This document shows positions 1-7,740 of a stretch of 64,000 nt of DNA, piece after piece. Below the pieces are notes generated by a model that made no database searches, had not been told where the DNA came from, and saw only the letters and a program-made list of their open reading frames with translations. Position 1 is the stretch's first letter; each line of letters starts with the position of its first letter. The stretch is from an uncultured bacterium (lineage in GTDB: Bacteria; Bacillota_I; Bacilli_A; RF39; UBA660), in NCBI GenBank assembly GCA_946560065.1, contig CAMNUE010000011.1:1-64000 (forward strand), read 5' to 3'. A program made the translations under genes and the position numbers.

Positions 1-124
1 TCGTGGTATAATATTAATATAAATTTAGTGTTGACAAAACTTAGATAGTCAATTTTTAAGTAAATCACATTTTTGATACAATTAAAAGTAGAGAAAAAGC
101 ATAATTTGAAAGTGAGAAATAATC

Positions 125-223
125 ATGAAGAAAATACTATTTACGTGTGTATGTTGTGTTTTATATTTGTGAGGATGTAATGATCAAAAGCAAATTTTAA
201 TTATACAAATTAAGAACAAATAA
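125..223 (+). pseudogene. Decayed lipoprotein gene, in-frame UGA in lipobox
   Basis: An ATG at 125 opens a typical lipoprotein signal peptide (MKKILFTCVCCVLYL), then UGA at 170-172, then GCNDQK in the same frame. A lipobox would read L-x-G-C here. One base change from the Ser codon TCA to TGA would turn a canonical LSGC box into this stop, so the UGA looks like a nonsense mutation rather than a recoded Trp. The frame closes at 221-223 after about 16 more codons, so most of the mature protein is also missing. Nothing downstream continues it. Confidence 0.4.
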
Positions 224-306
224 AAAAATTAAAAAATACAGGAATAATTCTATTACTACTTAATTTTGTTTTTATTTCATGTTCGCAATATGAAATTAAT
301 TCTTAA
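220..306 (+). pseudogene. Second decayed lipoprotein signal peptide with lost start codon
   Basis: Read from an ATA at 220 the frame gives IKKLKNTGIILLLLNFVF followed by ISCSQYEINS and a stop. This is the charge-hydrophobic-Cys pattern of a lipoprotein signal (FISC lipobox). There is no ATG, GTG or TTG, and ATA is one base from ATG. It overlaps the preceding remnant by 4 bases. I read it as a remnant; a functional tiny protein is unlikely. Confidence 0.3.
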
Positions 307-418
307 GGTAATAGCTTTGCCTTAAAAAGAATATATATGATATAATAGTACTACAAAGAAATAATCCTCATAGAGCTGTTAATAAAATAAAAAGTACTGT
401 AGGCTAATTAATGTTATA

Positions 419-789
419 ATTGAAATAAAAGGAGAATTATTAAGAGAAATAGAAAAAATTCGTTGTGAAGCACAAGACAATGGAAATATAAATTGGGATG
501 AAGACTATTCATATTTCTGTGATTTTATTAACAGCTCATTATTTAAAGAGGATATTTTTACAAGTGAAGAAAAAAAGAGATAAAACTAATTATGTCTTAT
601 ATAAAAGAATGTGGTATGTATTCACAAAAATTCTATAATGTAGAAATTTCTGAAGATGATATTAATATGGAAAAAATTGCCTATACTAATGATAATTTAT
701 ATGACATCATTTGTGATAAAATAGGTAAATTACAAAAGAATCATCCACTTCCTCTAGCATACGAGAAAAACAATGACATTAAAAGATAA
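419..789 (+). pseudogene. Small hypothetical protein gene with one frameshift in an A-run
   Basis: Two adjacent frames join naturally. From 419 the frame reads IEIKGELLREIEKIRCEAQD... to FTSEEKKR and stops at 581-583. The next frame reads EIKLIMSYIKECGMYSQKFY... and stops at 787-789. The switch falls at the A7 run around 570-576, where one missing A restores TSEEKK-EIKLIM. The intact product would be about 123 residues, acidic and soluble. No start codon is visible upstream of 419. The family is not recognised. An open frame of 65 codons from the ATG at 592 is only the 3' half. Assembly error in the homopolymer is an alternative to true decay. Confidence 0.45.
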
Positions 790-909
790 TATGGGAAAGA
801 AAAGCAAAAAAATAGAAAAAGAAAGAATAAATGTTAGTAACTACAAAGTTAATTTAAATAAATATAAAATGTAAAATTAATAACAGTTATTTTAAAGGAG
901 ATAATTAAT

Positions 910-1341
910 ATGAATGAATTAAATACTTTAGAAAAAATAGTAGTATATTTCAAAAAAGTAAATTGTTATGGAAAAGAAAATTGTTGCTTCGTATGTAGTA
1001 CAATTCAGAGTACACAATTTGGTCTTATTGGTGCATTAATTTCTATGAAAAAGAATAAAAAAGTTATGGGTTATTTATTAAATAAAAATGAAAATGGAAT
1101 TTGTCTTATCCCTATAGTTGCAGAAACTATGACTAAAAACAAGATTGATCCAGATAATTATATTTTTATTAAAAATGAAGACATAGATAAAGTAATAATT
1201 AAAAATGAAGAAATAGGTTTTAAAAGAATTAAAATTTTATTAAAAGATAAGAATAAATATGTCTTAAAAGCTGCAAAAAGAATTATCAATGTCGATTATC
1301 ATAAAGAAAATTTAGATAAATTTATCGGAATGTATAAATAA
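910..1341 (+). CDS. Hypothetical protein, possible PH-like fold
   Basis: A 143-residue soluble protein with a good ribosome site (AAAGGAG, 9 bases before the ATG). It is Lys/Ile-rich, with alternating strands and a C-terminal helix (NVDYHKENLDKFIGMYK). This layout recalls the small bacterial PH-like proteins such as the one encoded at 7255, but I see no diagnostic motif and the resemblance is only in shape. Cys cluster near residues 19-29 (CYGKENCCFVC) could bind metal or be fortuitous. It lies 12-20 bases upstream of a small membrane-protein gene, so the two are probably cotranscribed. Function unknown. Confidence 0.65.
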   Translation: MNELNTLEKIVVYFKKVNCYGKENCCFVCSTIQSTQFGLIGALISMKKNKKVMGYLLNKNENGICLIPIVAETMTKNKIDPDNYIFIKNEDIDKVIIKNEEIGFKRIKILLKDKNKYVLKAAKRIINVDYHKENLDKFIGMYK

Positions 1342-1361
1342 TTTTAAAGAAGGTGAAAAAA

Positions 1362-1637
1362 ATGTATTCAATAATAATGGCTATAGTTATAATATTTTGT
1401 CTCAGTGGGATTTTATATATAATCAAAGAAAAATCATCATACAAAAATGATAATACAAGTACAAAAGAGGAGATAATTAATTATTTTAAAAAGCAGAAAG
1501 CAACAAATATTGAAAACGGAATTAAAACAAAAGACTTACCAGATTTCATTGCAAAAAGTTCATATAGATTATTAATGGTCCAAGATAAGACACTTATCTT
1601 TAAAAAAGGTAAATATTACTTAAATACAAATAAATAA
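1362..1637 (+). CDS. Small membrane-anchored hypothetical protein
   Basis: A 91-residue protein with one N-terminal hydrophobic segment (residues 3-20, YSIIMAIVIIFCLSGILY), then a basic, Lys-rich extracytoplasmic or cytoplasmic tail. I chose the ATG at 1362 because AGAAGG sits 7 bases upstream. The in-frame GTG at 1353 would have the same site abutting it. The segment lacks a clean lipobox and signal-peptidase site, so a single-pass anchor is likeliest. No family recognised. Confidence 0.6.
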   Translation: MYSIIMAIVIIFCLSGILYIIKEKSSYKNDNTSTKEEIINYFKKQKATNIENGIKTKDLPDFIAKSSYRLLMVQDKTLIFKKGKYYLNTNK

Positions 1638-1678
1638 AATAGTATATTATAAAAAGAAAAAGCAGAAAAGGAGTATAT

Positions 1679-1990
1679 ATGAAAATAATAACAGTATGCG
1701 GAAGCTATAAATACAAGAAAGAAATGATAGAGATAACAGAGATGCTAACTCTAAAAGGAAATTGCATGATAACCCCAAATGAATTAACAAAAACTAATAA
1801 AGATGCTTATACAGAAGAAGACATCTTAATGATTGACAAAATGCATAAACAAAAAATTAAAATATCAGATGCAATATTAGTAGTAGATGTAAGTGGTTAC
1901 ATCGGAAGCAGTACAAAAAGTGAAATTGAATATGCAAAGTCACTGAATAAAGAAATAATTTACTATTCAGATATAATAAAGGATTGTTAA
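1679..1990 (+). CDS. Nucleoside 2-deoxyribosyltransferase-like (SLOG-type fold) protein
   Basis: A 103-residue protein. It opens with ITVCGSYKYKKEM and later has ISDAILVVDVSGYIGSSTKSEIEYA, then LNKEIIYYSD. This is the pattern of the nucleoside 2-deoxyribosyltransferase/DUF4406-like Rossmannoid family, in which the first Gly-Ser loop and the GxxGxxTxxEI(E)YA helix form the nucleotide pocket, and the Glu in SEIEYA corresponds to the usual nucleophile. Such proteins hydrolyse or exchange N-glycosidic bonds, or sense nucleotides. The actual substrate cannot be told. AAAGGAG lies 7 bases before the ATG. Confidence 0.6.
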   Translation: MKIITVCGSYKYKKEMIEITEMLTLKGNCMITPNELTKTNKDAYTEEDILMIDKMHKQKIKISDAILVVDVSGYIGSSTKSEIEYAKSLNKEIIYYSDIIKDC

Positions 1991-2013
1991 TTTTAAAAAG
2001 AGAGAACTACAAT

Positions 2014-2194
2014 GTGAGTAAGAATCAAAAGAAAATTAATGACAGCATGGTCAATAAAACAGTTAAATCAGGTGTAACTTTCGGTAGTGCTCTTGACAGT
2101 AATTAGCTATAGTAATTGGCATTCAATAGGCTGGGCAATAATTCATGGATTAATGAGTTGGGTATATGTAATTTACTATATAATCAGATATTAG
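2014..2194 (+). pseudogene. Small hydrophobic protein gene with one-base frameshift
   Basis: From the GTG at 2014 the frame reads MSKNQKKINDSMVNKTVKSG-VTFGSAL and ends at 2104. Shifting by one base at about 2094 continues as TVISYSNWHSIGWAIIHG-LMSWVYVIYYIIRY to a stop at 2192-2194. Removing one A from CTTGACAGTA gives an uninterrupted 60-residue protein, with a basic N-terminus followed by one membrane segment. The conserved-looking WHSIGWAIIHG stretch shows the second half is real protein. The same gene type is widespread as a short uncharacterised membrane protein in Bacillota. Sequencing error is possible. Confidence 0.5.
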
Positions 2195-2249
2195 CCGAAA
2201 AATATCTTTTTTAAATAAATAATCTATTAATTAAAATTCTAACACTATG

Positions 2250-2255
2250 TTATAA
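2250..2255 (+). promoter_or_regulatory. -10 element (TATAAT) for the ChbG-like gene
   Basis: TGTTATAAT, an extended -10, lies 24 bases upstream of the start at 2279. The -35 region (TTAATT, 17 bases upstream) is weak. Confidence 0.5.
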
Positions 2256-2278
2256 TCTTATTGTTTGGAGGAATAATC

Positions 2279-3019
2279 ATGAAATTAATTATAAATGCCG
2301 ATGACTTCGGATTTTCAAAAAGTATTAACAATGGAATAATAGACGCTTATAAAGAAGGTCTAATCAGTTCCACGACAATAATGATAAATATGCCATATAC
2401 TTGTGATGCAATTTCCAAATGGAAGGAAAATTCATTACTTGGAATAGGACTTCATATTAATTTAACTCAAGGTTCTCCAATCTCAGATGATGTTAAATCA
2501 CTAGTAGATGAAAATAATGCTTTTCATAAACACAGAAAAATTGAAAATCAAGAAATAACTGTTACATATGAAGATGCCTATAAAGAAATAAAGGCGCAGA
2601 TTGAAAAACTCTTATCATTTGATGTAAAAATAGATCACTTAGACTATCATCATAATATTCATTTAAATCCTGCAATAAGAAAAGCCTTAAAAGATTTGGC
2701 AATAGAATACCAGTTGCCATTAAGAACAATTGATAATGATTTTAGAAAAGAAGTTAGAACTGACGGAATAAAAACTCCCGATGACTTTAGTTTTGATTTT
2801 TATGATGAAGGAGCTAAGTGGGAAAGTATTGTTAAGTTTGTAGAAAATCATAAAGATTGTAGTAGTCTAGAAGTATTAACACATTGCGGTTATATCGATG
2901 AAGATACCAAAGAAAGAACAGGCTACATTTTACGTGACGTTGAACTTAATGAACTAAGAAAATTAAAAGCTCAAGGTTTTTATGAACAACATAAATTAAG
3001 TAAATATAGTGACTTATAA
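2279..3019 (+). CDS. chbG: ChbG/YdjC-family carbohydrate deacetylase
   Basis: A 246-residue member of the YdjC/ChbG family, metal-dependent deacetylases acting on mono- or di-acetylated chitooligosaccharides and related diacetyl sugars. The family signatures are clear: INADDFG near the N-terminus (metal-binding Asp), GLHINLTQG at about residue 60, HLDYHHNIH at about 119-128 (metal-binding His) and LTHCGY at about 200. GGAGG lies 6 bases before the ATG at 2279, so the upstream in-frame ATG at 2261 is not used. There is no adjacent phosphotransferase or glycosidase, so the sugar is unknown. Followed 15 bases later by a small membrane protein. Confidence 0.85.
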   Translation: MKLIINADDFGFSKSINNGIIDAYKEGLISSTTIMINMPYTCDAISKWKENSLLGIGLHINLTQGSPISDDVKSLVDENNAFHKHRKIENQEITVTYEDAYKEIKAQIEKLLSFDVKIDHLDYHHNIHLNPAIRKALKDLAIEYQLPLRTIDNDFRKEVRTDGIKTPDDFSFDFYDEGAKWESIVKFVENHKDCSSLEVLTHCGYIDEDTKERTGYILRDVELNELRKLKAQGFYEQHKLSKYSDL

Positions 3020-3034
3020 AAAGGAGAAAATAAA

Positions 3035-3262
3035 ATGAATAAAACAAAAGCAATCATAATTGATTTTACAATACTAATTGTCTCAGCAATTTTCTTAGTC
3101 TTAGCATTTTACATAATCTATGAATTATTTCCAACATTACCTAGACTAGTACTTTTTTTAGTAATACTAGCATTGATTCCTATTTATTGGGGAACTGCTA
3201 TCCTTTCTATAATGGGAAAAAATACAATTGGACATAGAATTATCAATAAACACAAGAATTAA
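3035..3262 (+). CDS. Small two-helix membrane protein, RDD-like
   Basis: A 75-residue membrane protein with two hydrophobic segments (about residues 8-30 and 36-56), and a C-terminal GKNTIGHRIINKHK. The order helix - helix - GKTIGxRI resembles the core of RDD-family membrane proteins, but it is shorter than a complete RDD domain (about 120-150 residues). This is an inference from a short motif. Ribosome site AAAGGAG. Probably cotranscribed with the deacetylase upstream. Confidence 0.55.
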   Translation: MNKTKAIIIDFTILIVSAIFLVLAFYIIYELFPTLPRLVLFLVILALIPIYWGTAILSIMGKNTIGHRIINKHKN

Positions 3263-3302
3263 TTAAAAATAAAAACAACTTAATAAAAAGTAGGTGCTAA
3301 CA

Positions 3303-3767
3303 TTGAGAAGACTAACAAAACGTTTTATTATTAAAACACTAGAAAATTTGGAATTAAGTAACCCTCTAAGATATGAAAGATACTATATTAATAATACTTT
3401 AAGAACCCAGAAAAAAGGAAATTGCTATCAGAAAGAAATCCTAGATGAAGAAAATAATCTCCTTAAAAAAGAAGAGATTTCAGAAGAAGAATTTCATAAT
3501 TTAAAAGAATCATCATATTCTGAAATAATTAGAGATAGCTATCTATATTTAAAAGATAGTCGCATTTCAATCAAGAAGTATTTAGGAAAATATAATGGGT
3601 TATATAGAGTAGAGGTTACATTTACCTCAAAAGAAGAGGAAAAAAACTATCAAAAAGAAAATTGGATGGGAAAAGATATAACTAACTCACCACTAGCTTT
3701 TGATAAAGATTTAAGTAAACTAACAGAACAAGAATTTCAAGATGAGTTAACTAAGTACCTAAATTAA
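3303..3767 (+). CDS. CYTH-domain protein
   Basis: A 154-residue protein with the CYTH (CyaB/thiamine-triphosphatase) layout: N-terminal TKRFIIKTLE in place of ExExK, then LRYERYYINNTLRTQKKGN, then LYRVEVTFTSKEEEKNY, WMGKDITNSP and a C-terminal helix. CYTH proteins bind triphosphate groups and hydrolyse inorganic or nucleoside triphosphates. The ExExK metal-binding motif is degraded here (TKR), so catalytic activity is doubtful. I chose the TTG at 3303 because AGGTG is 6 bases upstream. The frame has no ATG in this region. Confidence 0.65.
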   Translation: MRRLTKRFIIKTLENLELSNPLRYERYYINNTLRTQKKGNCYQKEILDEENNLLKKEEISEEEFHNLKESSYSEIIRDSYLYLKDSRISIKKYLGKYNGLYRVEVTFTSKEEEKNYQKENWMGKDITNSPLAFDKDLSKLTEQEFQDELTKYLN

Positions 3768-3786
3768 AAAAATAATATATTACACT

Positions 3787-3808
3787 AATCCTTTTTAAGG
3801 ATTTTTTC
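3787..3808 (+). terminator. Intrinsic terminator
   Basis: Seven-base stem AATCCTT/AAGGATT with a TTT loop, followed by TTTT. Confidence 0.75.
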
Positions 3809-3904
3809 TTTGGAAATATCTTACATAATTGTAATATGTTGTAATGTTAAACAAACGATTTATTTTCCCTCTTATACTAAAATTAAATACATGGAGGAGA
3901 TAAT

Positions 3905-4240
3905 ATGAAAAGTAAAATATTAATAACATTAGGAGTAATTTTATTTTTTGTCATTTGTGGAGTAGGGATTTATCATATTGAAAATTATAATGAAACATAC
4001 TACACAAAAGTTGACAATACTAAGGTTGAAAAATTGCCTACCAGTGATTCTATGAAATATGAATATACTCTAACTAGCTATAACAAAAAAGGTTTTAAAA
4101 AAGTACTTAAATTTAAGACAAGTAGAAAACTACGTGATAGAGCCTATCTTTCTCTAGAAGTAAAAACTTTAGGAGTTCATAAATGGGCTGAAGTAGATTT
4201 TGATGAATTAACTAATAAAGTAAAAGAAAAATTAAAATAA
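3905..4240 (+). CDS. YxeA-family (DUF1093) secreted protein
   Basis: A 111-residue protein with one N-terminal membrane or signal segment (residues 4-22). The rest has the YxeA-family pattern: YYTKVDNTK, YEYTLTSYNKKGFKKVLKF, then RKLRDRAYLSLEVK and GVHKWAEVDFDELTNKV. The family has an OB-like fold and unknown function, and is common on the surface of Bacilli. GGAGGAG lies upstream of the ATG. The transglycosylase gene starts 13 bases later, so both probably share a message and an envelope role. Confidence 0.75.
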   Translation: MKSKILITLGVILFFVICGVGIYHIENYNETYYTKVDNTKVEKLPTSDSMKYEYTLTSYNKKGFKKVLKFKTSRKLRDRAYLSLEVKTLGVHKWAEVDFDELTNKVKEKLK

Positions 4241-4253
4241 TAAAGAATCTAAA

Positions 4254-4955
4254 ATGAAAAAAATCTTAAAAGTAATTATTCTAATTATGCTTATCCCAAT
4301 CTCTATTTGTCTATTTTTTCTAATAGATGGGTACATGTATTATCGAAAAGAAATCACAAAAATGTCAATAGAAAAGTTAATTGAAGAAGTTGAAAATAAA
4401 ATAAATTATTCCCCAATTGAGGATATACCTAAGATACACATAGACGCTGTAATTGCAGTAGAAGACCACAGATTTTATAAACATCATGGAATAGATTTAA
4501 TTGCTATATTAAGAGCAATCAAACACGATATAGAAGCGAGAAATTTTGCAGAAGGTGGCAGTACTATTACTCAACAAGTCGCCAAAAATAACTATTTTAC
4601 TCAGGATAAAACAATAAGAAGAAAAGTAGCAGAAATGTTTATGGCCTTCAAAATAGAAAATACACTAGAAAAAGATAAAATTCTAGAATTGTATCTAAAT
4701 ACAAGTTACTTTGGTTCGGGATACTATACGATTAAAGATGCAAGTCTTGGTTATTTTTCTAAGAACCTTCAAGAATTAAACTCAAATGAATGTATAATTT
4801 TAGCAGGAATTTTAAATGCTCCATCGGTATATAATCCAAATGATAATATACTTCTTTCAAAACAAAGAGAAAAGCAAGTACTTAACAAATTGATAAAATA
4901 CGATTATCTGACTAAAAGCGAAGCTAATAAAATTATTGAAGAGTCAAATAAATAA
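4254..4955 (+). CDS. Monofunctional peptidoglycan glycosyltransferase (GT51)
   Basis: A 233-residue GT51 enzyme that polymerises lipid II into glycan strands at the outer face of the membrane. One N-terminal membrane anchor (residues 4-25), then the family motifs: AVEDHRFYKHHGID at about 67-80 with the catalytic Glu, GGSTITQQVAKN at about 102, RKVAEMFMAFKIE, and LELYLNTSYFGSGYYTI. There is no transpeptidase domain, and the length fits monofunctional MtgA-like enzymes. The weak Shine-Dalgarno sequence suggests coupling to the YxeA-like gene. Confidence 0.9.
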   Translation: MKKILKVIILIMLIPISICLFFLIDGYMYYRKEITKMSIEKLIEEVENKINYSPIEDIPKIHIDAVIAVEDHRFYKHHGIDLIAILRAIKHDIEARNFAEGGSTITQQVAKNNYFTQDKTIRRKVAEMFMAFKIENTLEKDKILELYLNTSYFGSGYYTIKDASLGYFSKNLQELNSNECIILAGILNAPSVYNPNDNILLSKQREKQVLNKLIKYDYLTKSEANKIIEESNK

Positions 4956-4964
4956 AAAAAATTC

Positions 4965-4993
4965 TTACATGAAAAAAATATTTGTGCTAAAAT
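4965..4993 (+). promoter_or_regulatory. Promoter of the MATE-kinase gene
   Basis: TTACAT at 4965-4970, 17-base spacer, extended -10 TGTGC-TAAAAT at 4988-4993. Transcription would begin at about 5000, just before the structured leader. Confidence 0.65.
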
Positions 4994-5002
4994 TAATTAG
5001 TC

Positions 5003-5074
5003 AGACCCAGCAGAATATGCGTAGAAACGGACAATCGTTTTTACGCATTTTTTTATGCCCAAGTTGCTAGGTCT
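5003..5074 (+). promoter_or_regulatory. Structured 5' leader: nested stems with a terminator-like hairpin
   Basis: An outer stem pairs AGACCCAGCA (5003-5012) with TGCTAGGTCT (5065-5074): nine pairs and one mismatch. Inside it, 5017-5029 pairs with 5036-5048 in a 13-bp hairpin (one G-U pair, loop GACAAT), followed directly by T6 at 5049-5054. The inner hairpin alone is a good intrinsic terminator, and the outer stem closes just before the ribosome site AAGGAGG. This arrangement suggests attenuation or a ligand-sensing leader for the exporter gene. I cannot match it to a riboswitch class. Confidence 0.55.
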
Positions 5075-5095
5075 AGAAAAAAAGGAGGAGTAAAA

Positions 5096-7075
5096 ATGGA
5101 AAGTAACAATAAATATCTTGGAAAAGAAAAAGTTTCAAAACTGTTGTTGAAATTTTCAATTCCTTGTATATTATCATTACTAATAAGTTCACTATATAAC
5201 ATTGTTGATCAAATATTTATCAGAAATAGTGAACTTGGTTATTTAGGAAATGCTGCAACAAGTATTGTATTTCCGATTACAATTATTTCCGTTGCTTTTG
5301 CCTGGGCTATAGGTGATGGTTCTGCTGCCTTTCTTTCATTATGTCAAGGGAAAAAAGACACTAAAAATGCCCATATAGCAATTGGAAACGGAATCTTAAT
5401 TAACTTCATCATAAGTATTATCTTTGTTATATTAGGATTTATATTCATGAATAATCTATTGTTCTTATTCGGAGCAAGTAAAACAACACTTCCAATAGCA
5501 GTTGATTATTTTAGAATAATTTTGATATTTATTCCAGTTTATATGATGGAAAATGGAATGAATGCTATAATAAGAGCAGATGGAAGTCCAGGATTTTCAA
5601 TGGCTTCAACTCTAGTAGGAGCAATTACTAATATCATCCTAGATCCAATCTTTATTTTTGTATTTAAGTGGGGTATTGCAGGTGCTGCTTGGGCAACAGT
5701 TATCGGTCAATGTTTATCGCTAATAGTATCTATTATTTATTTTGCAAAACCAAAAACATTTAAATTATCTTGGAATAGTTTCAAGATGAATTTCGGAATA
5801 TTTAGCAATGTTATTAAGTTAGGGGTTTCTACATTCATAACACAAATGAGTATCGTAATTATTAGTTTAGTATGTAATATCATGCTTGCAAAGTATGGAG
5901 CTTCTTCAAAATATGGAGCAGATATTCCAATTGCTGTTATTGGTATTTGTATGAAAGTATTTACAATCGTAATTAATATTGCTGTAGGTATAATACTTGG
6001 AACCCAACCAATATTGGGGTATAATTATGGTGCTAAACAATATGACAGAGTAAGAAAAACATTTAAGCTTGTCATAATATCAACCGTTATTGTAAGTCTA
6101 ATTTCTATGGCTATATTTGAATTATGCCCCGAAATGATCATTAAAATATTTGGAACAGAGTCAAATCTATACATGGAATTTGCCACAAAGACATTTAGAA
6201 TTTTCTTATTCTTCATCGTTTTTACTTGTGCTATCAAAGTAAGTAGTATTTTCTTTCAAGCTGTAGGAAATCCAATCAAAGCATCAATTGTTTCACTAAC
6301 TCGTGATATAATCTGCTTTGTCCATCTAGTTATTATCCTACCTAATTTTATGGGAGTAGAGGGAGCGTTATATGCTGCTCCAATTGCCGACTTAATTGGA
6401 ATTATAATAACAGTAGTATTATTAGCGTTATTCTTTAGTAAATTAGGACATGAAGAAACAGTCACTTCAAAAGAAGAAACTAAGATATTAGAGAGTGAAA
6501 AAGGTGTCATTATTACAATTAGTAGAATGCATGGAACTCGTGGCAAACACATTGGTGAGTTAGTAGCTAAAAAACTAGGCATTCCTTATTACTATAAGGA
6601 ATTAGCTGCAATAACAGCAGAAGAGAGCGGTTTAGCTAAAGAATTTATCTCAAAAATGGATGGTGAAGGAGATGTCATTCACAATCTCTATTTAACAACT
6701 TCTCCAGCAAAATATGCTATCGAAGCTCAAGAGAAAGTCATCAAAAAGATAGCTTCTCACGGCTCATGTGTAATTGTTGGAAGGGCCGCAGATTATGTAT
6801 TAAGAAACAATAAAAACGTTGTTAAAATATTTATTTATGCCAACGAAGATTACAGAATTAAAAGCATTATGGAAATGTATGGAGATAACAAATCGACTGC
6901 TAAAAAGAATATTACAAAGTCTGATAAAAACAGAGCAAGTTACTATAACTTAATTTCTGGAAAAACTTTTGGAGATGTAACTAACTATGACCTATGTATT
7001 AATTCATCAGTCGGTACAGAAGAGACTGCCAAAACTATTTGTAATTTCTTAAAAAACAGAAACAAAAATAATTAA
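5096..7075 (+). CDS. MATE-family exporter fused to a cytidylate-kinase-like domain
   Basis: A 659-residue fusion. Residues about 1-455 are a 12-helix MATE/MOP transporter (start KLLLKFSIPCILSLLISSLYN, later RADGSPGFSMASTL and GTQPILGYNYGAKQYDRV), which would export cationic compounds using Na+ or H+. Residues about 468-655 are a cytidylate-kinase-like domain (VIITISRMHGTRGKHIGELVA, then YYYKELAAITAEESG, CVIVGRAADYVLR, VKIFIYANEDYRI). Its P-loop is modified from GxxGxGKS to SRMHGTRGKH but keeps the phosphate-loop Gly/Lys, so it probably binds a nucleotide. Its substrate is unknown. It may gate or energise the exporter. Controlled by the structured leader directly upstream. Confidence 0.85.
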   Translation: MESNNKYLGKEKVSKLLLKFSIPCILSLLISSLYNIVDQIFIRNSELGYLGNAATSIVFPITIISVAFAWAIGDGSAAFLSLCQGKKDTKNAHIAIGNGILINFIISIIFVILGFIFMNNLLFLFGASKTTLPIAVDYFRIILIFIPVYMMENGMNAIIRADGSPGFSMASTLVGAITNIILDPIFIFVFKWGIAGAAWATVIGQCLSLIVSIIYFAKPKTFKLSWNSFKMNFGIFSNVIKLGVSTFITQMSIVIISLVCNIMLAKYGASSKYGADIPIAVIGICMKVFTIVINIAVGIILGTQPILGYNYGAKQYDRVRKTFKLVIISTVIVSLISMAIFELCPEMIIKIFGTESNLYMEFATKTFRIFLFFIVFTCAIKVSSIFFQAVGNPIKASIVSLTRDIICFVHLVIILPNFMGVEGALYAAPIADLIGIIITVVLLALFFSKLGHEETVTSKEETKILESEKGVIITISRMHGTRGKHIGELVAKKLGIPYYYKELAAITAEESGLAKEFISKMDGEGDVIHNLYLTTSPAKYAIEAQEKVIKKIASHGSCVIVGRAADYVLRNNKNVVKIFIYANEDYRIKSIMEMYGDNKSTAKKNITKSDKNRASYYNLISGKTFGDVTNYDLCINSSVGTEETAKTICNFLKNRNKNN

Positions 7076-7088
7076 AAGTAAAAGTTAT

Positions 7089-7124
7089 ATTAAAAGGGTA
7101 AATGTTTTTACCTTTTTAATTTTG
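7089..7124 (+). terminator. Intrinsic terminator
   Basis: Fourteen-base stem (7089-7102 with 7107-7120, one G-U pair), loop TGTT, and a T-rich 3' arm. Confidence 0.8.
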
Positions 7125-7185
7125 AAAAAATATAAATCTAATATGATTAGAATGGTAGAAATATTAAATACAAATATTATATAAT

Positions 7186-7214
7186 TTTACATTTTTTATA
7201 CAATGATATATACT
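7186..7214 (+). promoter_or_regulatory. Promoter of the bPH gene
   Basis: TTTACA at 7186-7191, 17-base spacer, TATACT at 7209-7214. Confidence 0.6.
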
Positions 7215-7254
7215 AATATTATCATTAAGTTTTAGTAAGGAAGGTGTTAACAAT

Positions 7255-7644
7255 ATGGCAAATATTTCAACAGGAATTCATATGGATTCTAATTTTATGA
7301 ATTTAAAAGAAATTGATAAGAAAGAAGTACGTGAAGAGGTAGACGGATTACTAATAAGCGGCGAGAAGATTATCTATGCTTTTCAAACAATTAGAGACCA
7401 GGTGATTTTCACTAATAATAGAATCTTTGTAGTAAACGTAAAAGGTATAAGTGGTAAAAAAGTTGCTTATTTTTCTTATCCATATTCAAAAATTCAATAT
7501 TATGGAATAGAAACAGCAGGTCTTTTAGATATTGATAGTGAATTAATTGTTGCCTTTAGTAATGGTGAAATTTTACAGTTCGACTTCAAATCAAATGTTG
7601 ATATTAAAACTATAAGTTCAATGATTGCTAAATATATTATGTAA
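7255..7644 (+). CDS. Bacterial PH-domain protein (bPH_1)
   Basis: A 129-residue soluble protein whose whole length matches the bacterial PH family: SGEKIIYAFQTIRDQVIFTN, RIFVVNVKGISGKKVAYFSY, PYSKIQYYGIETAGLLD and SELIVAFSNGEILQFDF. The domain is a beta barrel thought to bind proteins or lipids. No enzymatic residues are expected. Monocistronic: own promoter and own terminator. AAGGAAGGTG lies before the ATG. Confidence 0.8.
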   Translation: MANISTGIHMDSNFMNLKEIDKKEVREEVDGLLISGEKIIYAFQTIRDQVIFTNNRIFVVNVKGISGKKVAYFSYPYSKIQYYGIETAGLLDIDSELIVAFSNGEILQFDFKSNVDIKTISSMIAKYIM

Positions 7645-7653
7645 AAAACAAAC

Positions 7654-7690
7654 AAAATAGAGAAAATTTACTTAATATTCTCTATTTTTT
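7654..7690 (+). terminator. Intrinsic terminator
   Basis: Stem AAAATAGAGAA (7654-7664) with TTCTCTATTTT (7678-7688), followed by TT. Confidence 0.75.
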
Positions 7691-7740
7691 CTGATATTCT
7701 GCTATAGTATTTATATGAACTAATTAAGAAGGAGAAGATT

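Noticed and set aside
791-874. 27-codon ORF MGKKSKKIEKERINVSNYKV...
   Set aside because: Too short, no clear ribosome site, Lys-rich; probably random in AT-rich sequence.
5003-5074. Assignment of the leader to a known riboswitch
   Set aside because: Its sequence does not match the consensus of the guanidine, fluoride, Mn, ZTP or preQ1 classes that I can recall; left unclassified.
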